A stretch of DNA of 45,465 bases, taken from Deltaproteobacteria bacterium (GTDB lineage: Bacteria; Desulfobacterota; Desulfobacteria; Desulfobacterales; Desulfosalsimonadaceae). The notes below the pieces were generated by a model, which was not told where the DNA came from, did not search any database, and saw only the letters and a list, made by a program, of their open reading frames with translations. Shown here in pieces: positions 32,677-39,052 of the stretch (positions within the stretch are counted from its first letter, which is position 1; every line of letters begins with the position of its first letter). The position numbers and the translations under genes were made by a program. Where the stretch lies: positions 1 to 45,465 of the forward strand of contig JAADHK010000118.1 of assembly GCA_013151835.1 (NCBI GenBank), written 5' to 3'.

Positions 32677-34014
32677 ATGTTTGACAACCTGAGCGACAAG
32701 TTAAACGGGGTTTTTAAAAAACTCAAGGGGCACGGCAAGCTTACCGAGAAGAATATTGAAGAGGGCCTGCGCGAGGTCCGCCTGGCGCTACTTGAGGCCG
32801 ATGCGCATTACCGGGTGGTCAAGCAGCTGCTCGCCGACATAAAGGTTCGCGCCATCGGGCGGGAGGTTTTGACAAGTATTACGCCTGCCCAGCAGGTGAT
32901 CAAGATCGTCAACGAGGAGTTGACGGCCCTGATGGGTTCTGAAAATGAGGCTCTGGATCTTTCGGGTCCGGCGCCTGCCACTATAATACTGGTCGGGCTG
33001 CAGGGCTCGGGCAAGACAACAACGGCGGGCAAGCTGGCCGCATTTCTACGCAAGACCGGGCGCAAGCCTTATCTTGTGCCGGCGGACGTTTACCGGCCGG
33101 CCGCAATAGACCAGTTGACAAAGCTTGCCGGACAGCTTTCGGTGCCGGTTTATCCATCGACCACCGACATGGATCCTGTTTCGATCAGCCTGAAGGCCCG
33201 GGCGGAAGCGCCATCGCATGGATGTGATACGGTTATAATCGACACGGCCGGGCGTCTTCACGTGGATGAAGAACTCATGGCCGAGCTTGCGGCCATAAAA
33301 AAGGCGGTTACACCTTCGGATATCCTGCTGGTGGCCGATGCCATGACCGGACAGGATGCCGTCAACATAGCGTCTTCGTTTGACAAAGAACTTGATATCG
33401 GGGGTGTGATTTTAACCAAGATGGACGGCGATGCGCGTGGCGGCGCAGCCCTGTCAATCCGTGCGGTCACGGGAAAACCGATCAAGTTTGTGGGTGTAGG
33501 AGAGAAAGCAAACGCCCTGGAGGCCTTTTATCCGGACCGGATGGCGTCAAGGATTCTCGACATGGGGGATATTCTTACCCTTATCGAGAAGGCCCAGGGA
33601 GTGGTGGATGAAAAAAAGGCCGCCGAGCTTGAAAAAAAGTTAAGGAAAAATAAGTTTACCCTGGAGGATTTCAGGGACCAGATGGCCCAGGTCAGGAAGA
33701 TGGGATCATTGTCCGATCTTGTCAAAATGATCCCCGGGGTTAACAAGATCAAGCAACTCGGAAAACTGGACGTCGACGACCGGGAATTAGTCAGGATAGA
33801 GGCCATCATCAATTCCATGACGGCCGGTGAACGGAGTAATCATCATATCATAAATGGCAGCCGCAGGAAACGGATCGCCAGGGGCAGCGGGACGAACGTC
33901 TCGGAGGTGAACAGGCTTTTGAAAAATTATACCCAGGTGTTGAAGATGCTCAAAAAGATAAACAAGGGCGGGGGGATGATGCGGGGCATGCCCCGTTCCA
34001 TGATGCCTTTTTGA
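32677..34014 (+). CDS. ffh: Signal recognition particle protein
   Basis: The 445-residue GTPase binds 4.5S RNA and signal sequences for cotranslational membrane targeting with FtsY. It has the N domain (LSDKLNGVFKKLKGHGKLTEKNIEEGLREVRLALLEADAHY). The G domain shows VGLQGSGKTTTAGKLA, VPADVYRPAAIDQL, DTAGRLHVDEELM and LTKMDGDARGGAALS. The methionine-rich M domain includes SGTNVSEVNRLLKNYTQVLKMLKK and ends MMRGMPRSMMPF. Length fits. It leads the ribosomal/tRNA-modification cluster; rpsP follows after 98 bases with a hairpin in between. Confidence 0.97.
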   Translation: MFDNLSDKLNGVFKKLKGHGKLTEKNIEEGLREVRLALLEADAHYRVVKQLLADIKVRAIGREVLTSITPAQQVIKIVNEELTALMGSENEALDLSGPAPATIILVGLQGSGKTTTAGKLAAFLRKTGRKPYLVPADVYRPAAIDQLTKLAGQLSVPVYPSTTDMDPVSISLKARAEAPSHGCDTVIIDTAGRLHVDEELMAELAAIKKAVTPSDILLVADAMTGQDAVNIASSFDKELDIGGVILTKMDGDARGGAALSIRAVTGKPIKFVGVGEKANALEAFYPDRMASRILDMGDILTLIEKAQGVVDEKKAAELEKKLRKNKFTLEDFRDQMAQVRKMGSLSDLVKMIPGVNKIKQLGKLDVDDRELVRIEAIINSMTAGERSNHHIINGSRRKRIARGSGTNVSEVNRLLKNYTQVLKMLKKINKGGGMMRGMPRSMMPF

Positions 34015-34050
34015 CGGCTTTGCAAAAAAATATCATATATTTTAGTGGTT

Positions 34051-34070
34051 GCAGGCCTACCTGCGGTTTT
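34051..34070 (+). terminator. Hairpin between ffh and rpsP
   Basis: GCAGG (34051-34055), loop CCTA, CCTGC (34060-34064), then GGTTTTT. The stem is short but GC-rich and a T5 follows, so it could be a weak terminator or attenuator ahead of rpsP. Confidence 0.4.
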
Positions 34071-34112
34071 TGCGGGTGGGCGATTATGACAGTTAAAGGA
34101 GAATGAATTTTT

Positions 34113-34391
34113 ATGGCAGTAAAAATCAGATTGGCCAGACACGGCGCAAAAAAGAAACCTTTTTACCGTATCGTTGTGGCGGATTCGCAATATTCGCGGG
34201 ACGGCCGTTTTATCGAGATTGTCGGCACCTATGATCCGATGACCGAGCCCGTTGCCGTCACGTTCAAGAACGACCGGATTGCGTACTGGCTCGACCAGGG
34301 CGCCATTGCCACCGATACGGTCAGAAGCCTTTTGAAAGAAGATAGTTTACATAAGGCGTCCGATCCGCAAGAGGCAACGGCAGCGGCCTGA
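34113..34391 (+). CDS. rpsP: 30S ribosomal protein bS16
   Basis: The 92-residue protein has the bS16 start [41 protein letters not shown] and the central [19 protein letters not shown]. It is an early assembly protein of the 30S subunit. AAAGGAG lies 11 bases before the ATG. It leads the rpsP-khpA-rimM-trmD-rplS order found in many bacteria. Confidence 0.97.
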   Translation: MAVKIRLARHGAKKKPFYRIVVADSQYSRDGRFIEIVGTYDPMTEPVAVTFKNDRIAYWLDQGAIATDTVRSLLKEDSLHKASDPQEATAAA

Positions 34392-34432
34392 GCCATACAT
34401 TCTAATTCCAGCAGCCATGCAGGGAGGAACCG

Positions 34433-34666
34433 ATGAAGGAGCTGATCACTTACATTGCCAAGGCGCTTGTTGACAATCCCGATGAGGTGGAGGTGACGGA
34501 GGTGGAGGGAGACCAGTCCACCGTGCTGGAACTCAAGGTCGCCAAGGAGGATCTTGGGAAGGTGATCGGCAAGCAGGGCCGGACCGCCCGCGCCATGCGG
34601 ACCATTTTAAACGCCTCTTCCGCCAAGCTGAAGAAACGGACGGTTCTCGAAATCGTTGAAGACTGA
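34433..34666 (+). CDS. khpA: KH-domain RNA-binding protein KhpA (YlqC)
   Basis: The 77-residue protein is essentially one KH domain: [20 protein letters not shown], then the [18 protein letters not shown] loop (G-x-x-G) and [11 protein letters not shown]. KhpA binds many RNAs and affects cell-envelope growth and translation in several bacteria. It sits in its conserved place between rpsP and rimM. GGAGG lies just before the ATG. Confidence 0.93.
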   Translation: MKELITYIAKALVDNPDEVEVTEVEGDQSTVLELKVAKEDLGKVIGKQGRTARAMRTILNASSAKLKKRTVLEIVED

Positions 34667-34667
34667 C

Positions 34668-35180
34668 GTGACGGACAAGGATTTGTTTGTCTGTATCGGT
34701 AAGGTCGTCGGCGCCTTCGGGCTCAGGGGAGGCCTTAAGGTTCATCCGTATACTCAATCCGCCGAGCTGTTTGAATCCGGGGCATCACTCACGATAAAGC
34801 GGTTTGGAACCGATGAGCGCAAATTCTGCGTGACGCGCGCCCAAGGCTATAAGAACATCGTGCGGCTCTGGATGGAAGGGGTTGACGATCGTGAAGGGGC
34901 CGAGGCTCTGTCCGGCGCAAAAATTTACATCCCACGTTCCTGTTTGCCGGAAACCGATCCCGATACCTGGTACTGGTGCGATCTCATAGGGCTTGACGTG
35001 TACACCACGGCAGGCGGGCGGATCGGCCATGTCGACTCTATTATCGAAACCGGTGCGAACGATGTTCTGGTGGTCATGGACGAAGGCCGTGAAACCCTGG
35101 TGCCCGCGATCCCATCGGTTGTGATGGAAATAGATGCCGATGCCGGGATTATCCGCGTTGATCTGCCGGAAGGGTTATGA
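34668..35180 (+). CDS. rimM: Ribosome maturation factor RimM
   Basis: The 170-residue product has the RimM N-terminal beta-barrel (LFVCIGKVVGAFGLRGGLKVHPYTQ), GVDDREGAEALSGAKIYIPRSCLPE, and the PRC-barrel end (WYWCDLIGLDVYTTAGGRIGHVDSII, NDVLVVMDEG, LVPAIPSVV). It acts in 16S 3'-domain assembly of the 30S subunit. The likely start is GTG at 34668, one base after the khpA stop; a TTG four codons upstream overlaps khpA and is possible. It precedes trmD by four bases. Confidence 0.94.
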   Translation: MTDKDLFVCIGKVVGAFGLRGGLKVHPYTQSAELFESGASLTIKRFGTDERKFCVTRAQGYKNIVRLWMEGVDDREGAEALSGAKIYIPRSCLPETDPDTWYWCDLIGLDVYTTAGGRIGHVDSIIETGANDVLVVMDEGRETLVPAIPSVVMEIDADAGIIRVDLPEGL

Positions 35181-35184
35181 GCCT

Positions 35185-36000
35185 ATGAACATAGAGGTTC
35201 TCACAATCTTTCCGGACATGTTTGATTCGTTTCTTGCGTACGGAATCGTGAGCAGGGCGATTAAATCCGGCCGGATCAGGGTTTCGCCGGTAAATATACG
35301 GGATTACGCCGCAGGAAAGCACCGCCAGACCGATGACCGGCCGTACGGCGGCGGGGCGGGCATGGTTATGATGCCGGAACCTCTTGCAGGATCAATCAAT
35401 GCTGCCCGAAAGAAGGACGGCCGGGCCAAAGTCATACTCCTGACCCCCCAGGGCCGGCCCTTTGATCAGGATACGGCAGGGAAATTGGCGAAAGAGAGCG
35501 GCCTTGTTTTTGTGTGCGGGCGCTATGAAGGGGTTGACGAACGGATAAGGTCCGATTACATAGACGACGAGATTTCCATCGGTGATTATGTGCTTACTGG
35601 CGGAGAAATCGCCGCCATGGTTGTTATTGACGCTGTTATACGTTTGATTCCCGGCGTACTTGGAAGTGATGAGTCAGCAACTGCTGATTCTTTTTCAAAC
35701 GGTCTTCTCGAACATGCACATTATACAAGACCGCAGATTTTTCGGGCCGGGGCTGTTCCGGATGTGCTTTTGTCCGGAAATCACGCGAAGATTGATGAAT
35801 GGCGGCTCGAATCGGCTCTTGTCAGGACTTTTTTAAAACGCCCTGACCTGCTTGAAAAAAAGGCCTTAAGCAGCCGGGAAAAGGCGATTTTAAAGAAATG
35901 GTGCGACAATATTGAACGACTCGTATCCGGTCAGGACAGCGGGCATCAGGGAGGGGATGCTCTATCTCGCGCTGATACATTATCCGGTGAAGAACCGTAA
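35185..36000 (+). CDS. trmD: tRNA (guanine37-N1)-methyltransferase
   Basis: The 271-residue SPOUT enzyme methylates G37 of tRNAs with G36. The sequence has MNIEVLTIFPDMFDSFLAYGIVSRAIKSG, DDRPYGGGAGMVMMPEPLA, FVCGRYEGVDERI and the trefoil-knot region IGDYVLTGGEIAAMVVIDAVIRLIPGVLG, all diagnostic. The ATG at 35185 gives the family N-terminus; an upstream in-frame ATG would read the rimM end. The last residues (DSGHQGGDALSRADTLSGEEP) lie over the start of the next gene, an overlap of 44 bases. Confidence 0.96.
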   Translation: MNIEVLTIFPDMFDSFLAYGIVSRAIKSGRIRVSPVNIRDYAAGKHRQTDDRPYGGGAGMVMMPEPLAGSINAARKKDGRAKVILLTPQGRPFDQDTAGKLAKESGLVFVCGRYEGVDERIRSDYIDDEISIGDYVLTGGEIAAMVVIDAVIRLIPGVLGSDESATADSFSNGLLEHAHYTRPQIFRAGAVPDVLLSGNHAKIDEWRLESALVRTFLKRPDLLEKKALSSREKAILKKWCDNIERLVSGQDSGHQGGDALSRADTLSGEEP

Positions 36001-36508
36001 TAACGAGACGATCGCTTCGGCCGTGACAAACCTGGATATTCACGATATTGCGAGGGCGGGCCGGACATACGGCGCGCAAGGGTTTTACGTTGTAACCCCC
36101 CTTTACGATCAGCGGGTACTGGTGGGGCAGATACTTCGCCATTGGGAAACCGGTGCGGGGTCCGTATATAACCGGGACAGAAAAGAAGCCCTCTCCATGA
36201 CAGCGGTAAAATCGGACCTGGACGCGGTTATCGGTGATATCAGAAAGGAAACCGGTAAGGCGCCTTTGCTGGTTGCGACAACGGCGGCGGATTGCCGGGC
36301 GACCTTAAGTTTTGACGATTTTCGCCAAAATCTGGCAAAAGAAGAACGGCCATGGCTTCTGCTTTTCGGTACGGCATGGGGTCTTGCCGATGAAGTCATT
36401 GAGTCTGCGGATTTTTTACTCGAACCGATTTCTGGAAAGGCCGGTTACAATCACCTGTCGGTCAGGTCTGCGGCTTCGATTATTTTGGACAGGGTGCTGG
36501 GACGGTAA
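35957..36508 (+). CDS. SAM-dependent RNA methyltransferase family (Methyltrn_RNA_4 type)
   Basis: The 183-residue product, MLYLALIHYPVKNRNNETIASAVTNLDIHDIARAGRTYGAQGFYVVTP, matches the small uncharacterised SPOUT-like methyltransferase family commonly found after trmD in Desulfobacterota and relatives. The C-terminal part, PWLLLFGTAWGLADEVIESADFLLEPI and YNHLSVRSAASIILDRVLG, has the knot-type cofactor loop pattern. The RNA target is unknown. The ATG at 35957 directly follows GGGAGGGG and overlaps trmD; an earlier in-frame start would read deeper into trmD. rplS follows after 53 bases. Confidence 0.85.
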   Translation: MLYLALIHYPVKNRNNETIASAVTNLDIHDIARAGRTYGAQGFYVVTPLYDQRVLVGQILRHWETGAGSVYNRDRKEALSMTAVKSDLDAVIGDIRKETGKAPLLVATTAADCRATLSFDDFRQNLAKEERPWLLLFGTAWGLADEVIESADFLLEPISGKAGYNHLSVRSAASIILDRVLGR

Positions 36509-36514
36509 TAGTTT

Positions 36515-36536
36515 GGGTTTTTAACGACGTCATCAA
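36515..36536. repeat. Solo right end of palindromic element
   Basis: GGGTTTTTAACGACGTCATC (36515-36534) followed by AA resembles the right terminus GGGACTTTTTACGACGCCATC with a small indel and one substitution. It lies between the methyltransferase stop and rplS. Confidence 0.5.
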
Positions 36537-36561
36537 TAGAATACAGATATGCGAGGATAAG

Positions 36562-36906
36562 ATGAATACAATAAAACAGATTGAACTTGAACAATTGAGA
36601 ATGGATTTACCGGATTTCGAACCCGGAGACACCGTAAGGGTCCACGTCCGCATTCACGAAGGCGAGAAAGAGAGAACCCAGGTCTTTCAGGGTATCGTGA
36701 TCGCACGCAAGCGCGGTACTGTAAACGCCAGTTTCACAGTACGCAAGGTCTCCTACGGCATAGGCGTGGAAAGGATTTTCCCTACCCATTCGCCGTCCAT
36801 ACACAAGATAGAGATCGTTGAAAAAGGGCGGGTACGGCAGTCAAAGATTTTTTACATTCGGAATCTTAAGGAGAAGGCTGTTCGGATGAAGCTCCGCCGG
36901 AAGTAA
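36562..36906 (+). CDS. rplS: 50S ribosomal protein bL19
   Basis: The 114-residue protein matches bL19 throughout: DLPDFEPGDTVRVHVRIHEGEKERTQVFQGIVIARKRG, VRKVSYGIGVERIFPTHSPSIHKIEIVEKGRVRQSKIFYIRNLKEKAVRMKLRRK. It lies at the 30S-50S interface. It is in its conserved place after trmD (with one extra methyltransferase between) and before rnhB. Confidence 0.97.
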   Translation: MNTIKQIELEQLRMDLPDFEPGDTVRVHVRIHEGEKERTQVFQGIVIARKRGTVNASFTVRKVSYGIGVERIFPTHSPSIHKIEIVEKGRVRQSKIFYIRNLKEKAVRMKLRRK

Positions 36907-36979
36907 TTTTTGACGAGCCCTTAAGGCCGAGTTTTTTCATTGTTTTTTATAATCCTCTTTTATAATTTGGGACACCGGC

Positions 36980-37615
36980 ATGGGCATAAACGTATGGCAT
37001 TATGAAAATGCCGCCCGAAGGCAGGGGCATACACGGGTTGCCGGAATAGACGAGGCAGGCCGCGGACCTCTGGCCGGGCCGGTGGTGGCTGCTGCGGTCG
37101 TTCTGCCGATAGACTTTGAGATTTCCGGTGTTACGGATTCCAAGCGCCTGAGTCCCCGTACTCGTGACCGTCTCTATGATGATATCTATTCTCATGCCGA
37201 ATCCGTGGGCATAGGCATTGTCGATCCGGCCGAGATCGACCGGATCAATATACTCAAAGCCTCCCTTGCGGCCATGTCAATCGCCGTCAGGAATTTGTCT
37301 CCGATCCCTGATTTTCTTCTTATCGACGGTCTGTTTACAATCTCTTCCAAGCTTCCACAGCAGGCCATTGTCAGGGGCGATTCCGCAAGCATTTCAATCT
37401 CGGCCGCCTCCATTGTCGCCAAGGTGACACGGGACAGGATCATGGAAGGATACGGCATGGATTACCCTGAATATGGATTTCACAGACACAAGGGGTATCC
37501 AACCAAGGCGCATAAAGAGGCCATTGCCTGTTTCGGGCCGTGTCTCATCCACAGGCGGAGTTTTTCAGGAGTGCTTAAAGATGATGCACTCGTAAAAAGT
37601 CAGACAACCCGGTAA
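36980..37615 (+). CDS. rnhB: Ribonuclease HII with repeat-derived C-terminus
   Basis: The 211-residue enzyme cuts RNA in RNA-DNA hybrids and at single ribonucleotides. Catalytic motifs are complete: VAGIDEAGRGPLAGPVV (Asp, Glu), GVTDSKRLSPRTR (Asp), ISAASIVAKVTRDRIM (Asp) and GYPTKAHKEAI. The last ten residues (DALVKSQTTR) and the stop come from palindromic element copy 3, which starts at 37583. Removing the element and one AAAGAT repeat gives an in-frame ending EQRCLFTSD and a stop 12 bases before yraN. The catalytic core is untouched, so activity is probably kept. Confidence 0.95.
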   Translation: MGINVWHYENAARRQGHTRVAGIDEAGRGPLAGPVVAAAVVLPIDFEISGVTDSKRLSPRTRDRLYDDIYSHAESVGIGIVDPAEIDRINILKASLAAMSIAVRNLSPIPDFLLIDGLFTISSKLPQQAIVRGDSASISISAASIVAKVTRDRIMEGYGMDYPEYGFHRHKGYPTKAHKEAIACFGPCLIHRRSFSGVLKDDALVKSQTTR

Positions 37616-37749
37616 AGATGGCTAAGCAGAAAGTTCCATATACAAGGCGTAGTGGTGTCGTGAAAGCGGAGGCGGAGGCATACATATAGTATTCCGAGCA
37701 TTTCGCGACCCGCTACAACGCAGTAGATGGGACTTTTTACGACGCCATC
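37583..37749. repeat. Palindromic insertion element, full copy 3 (167 bp)
   Basis: It begins GATGCACTCGTAAAAAGTC and ends GACTTTTTACGACGCCATC. Exact direct repeats AAAGAT flank it (37577-37582 and 37750-37755). The inner stem pairs 37657-37665 with 37701-37709 (one G-T pair), as in copy 1. A tandem duplication of GGAGGC (37668-37679) explains the extra length. It is inserted in the 3' end of rnhB and separates rnhB from yraN by about 180 bases. Confidence 0.95.
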
Positions 37750-37797
37750 AAAGATGAACAGCGTTGTCTTTTTACCTCGGATTGAGGGAGAAAGTGT

Positions 37798-38166
37798 ATG
37801 TTGAACCAGGATCAACGCTTCGGCCGCCAGGGGGAAATCATAGCTGCGGAGTTTCTGAAGAAAAAAGGGTATTCGATTATCGAGGCCAATTGCCGGACCC
37901 CTTTTGGTGAAATCGACATCATAGCAAAGCACTGCGAAACCATTGTCTTTGTAGAGGTTAAATCAAGGCATTCAGATCGGTTCGGGCTACCGGTTGAGGC
38001 GGTCGGTCGGCGCAAGCAGGAAAAAATCACGAGATCCGCCCTCTATTATCTTAAGAAACACAGTTTGACGGATGTTTCCGCCCGTTTTGACGTCATGGGC
38101 ATCCTTTTTCAAGGCAAGACCCCCGCCATTGAGCTGATAGAAAATGCCTTTGAATCCGCCTTGTAA
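37798..38166 (+). CDS. YraN family (UPF0102) putative nuclease
   Basis: The 122-residue protein has the UPF0102 pattern: FGRQGEIIAAEFLKKKGYSIIEANCRTPFGEIDIIAKHCETIVFVEVKSR, where G-E-I-D and E-V-K form a restriction-endonuclease-like metal site. Its physiological role is unknown. AGGGAG is at 12-8 bases before the ATG; originally it would have been directly behind rnhB. The last 23 bases overlap rsmI. Confidence 0.92.
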   Translation: MLNQDQRFGRQGEIIAAEFLKKKGYSIIEANCRTPFGEIDIIAKHCETIVFVEVKSRHSDRFGLPVEAVGRRKQEKITRSALYYLKKHSLTDVSARFDVMGILFQGKTPAIELIENAFESAL

Positions 38167-39052
38167 GCAGGCTTTTGCCCCTGGAACACTATATGTGGTG
38201 TCAACCCCCATCGGAAATCTTTCCGACATGACCTTCAGGGGAGTTGAAATCCTGAAGGCGGTTTCTCTTATCGCCGCAGAAGATACCCGGAACACGGCCC
38301 GCCTCCTTTCTGCGTTTGATATCCATACGCCCATGACCTCCTGCCACGAGCACAACGAGGAAAGGTGCGCCCAAACCATCGCAGTTCGTCTTCTGGCGGG
38401 AGATTCAGTCGCCCTTGTTTCGGATGCGGGCACCCCGTCGGTTTCGGACCCCGGCTTCCGGGTTATGACGGCAGCCCTTAAACAGGGTGTCAAAGTTGTG
38501 CCGGTGCCGGGCGCGTCCGCCGCTGTGGCCGCACTTTGCGCTTCGGGACTACCGTCCGACCAATTTTGTTTTTTGGGGTTTTCGCCCAAAAAAAAATCAA
38601 AGCGCAAAGAGATGCTTAACAATGCGGCAGAACGAATCGAAACCCTTATATTCTATGAATCAGCCCGAAGGATAGTCGCCTTTTTAGGGGAAATTTTTGA
38701 AATCATGGGAGACCGGCGGGTCGTGGTGGCGCGCGAGATGACAAAGCTGCACGAGGAATTTATCCGCGGCCGAATATCGGATGTTATACGCGAATTGGCA
38801 GGACGCGATTCGATTAAGGGCGAGATTACGCTTCTTGTTTCAGGCGCGGAAAAGAAAAGCGGGGAAATTACGCCTGAGATCCTGGCCGGGATTAAAGATG
38901 AGCTTAAAGGCGGGAAATTTGGAGCTTCTGATATTGCAAAACGGTTTTCTAAAATATATGATGTGCCGAAAAATAGGATTTACAGTTTGGTGATGGACAT
39001 GAAAGATACGGATCTTAAAAGTAAGATGAGAAGGAGAGATAAGGATGGATAA
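38144..39052 (+). CDS. rsmI: 16S rRNA (cytidine1402-2'-O)-methyltransferase
   Basis: The 302-residue enzyme methylates the ribose of C1402 in the decoding centre. It has TLYVVSTPIGNLSDMTFRGVEIL, IAAEDTRNTARLL, SVALVSDAGTPSVSDPGF, VVPVPGASAAVAALCASGLPSDQFCFLGF and a C-terminal helix-turn-helix-like end. Length is typical. The start overlaps yraN by 23 bases and the stop overlaps the next gene by eight, so translation is likely coupled through the cluster. Confidence 0.95.
   Translation: MPLNPPCKQAFAPGTLYVVSTPIGNLSDMTFRGVEILKAVSLIAAEDTRNTARLLSAFDIHTPMTSCHEHNEERCAQTIAVRLLAGDSVALVSDAGTPSVSDPGFRVMTAALKQGVKVVPVPGASAAVAALCASGLPSDQFCFLGFSPKKKSKRKEMLNNAAERIETLIFYESARRIVAFLGEIFEIMGDRRVVVAREMTKLHEEFIRGRISDVIRELAGRDSIKGEITLLVSGAEKKSGEITPEILAGIKDELKGGKFGASDIAKRFSKIYDVPKNRIYSLVMDMKDTDLKSKMRRRDKDG

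Noticed and set aside
37600-37932. 110-codon minus-strand frame spanning repeat copy 3 and the start of yraN
   Set aside because: It consists of antisense yraN and repeat sequence. The element's minus strand happens to be open (FDGVVKSPIYC...), which produces spurious hypothetical proteins wherever it is inserted.
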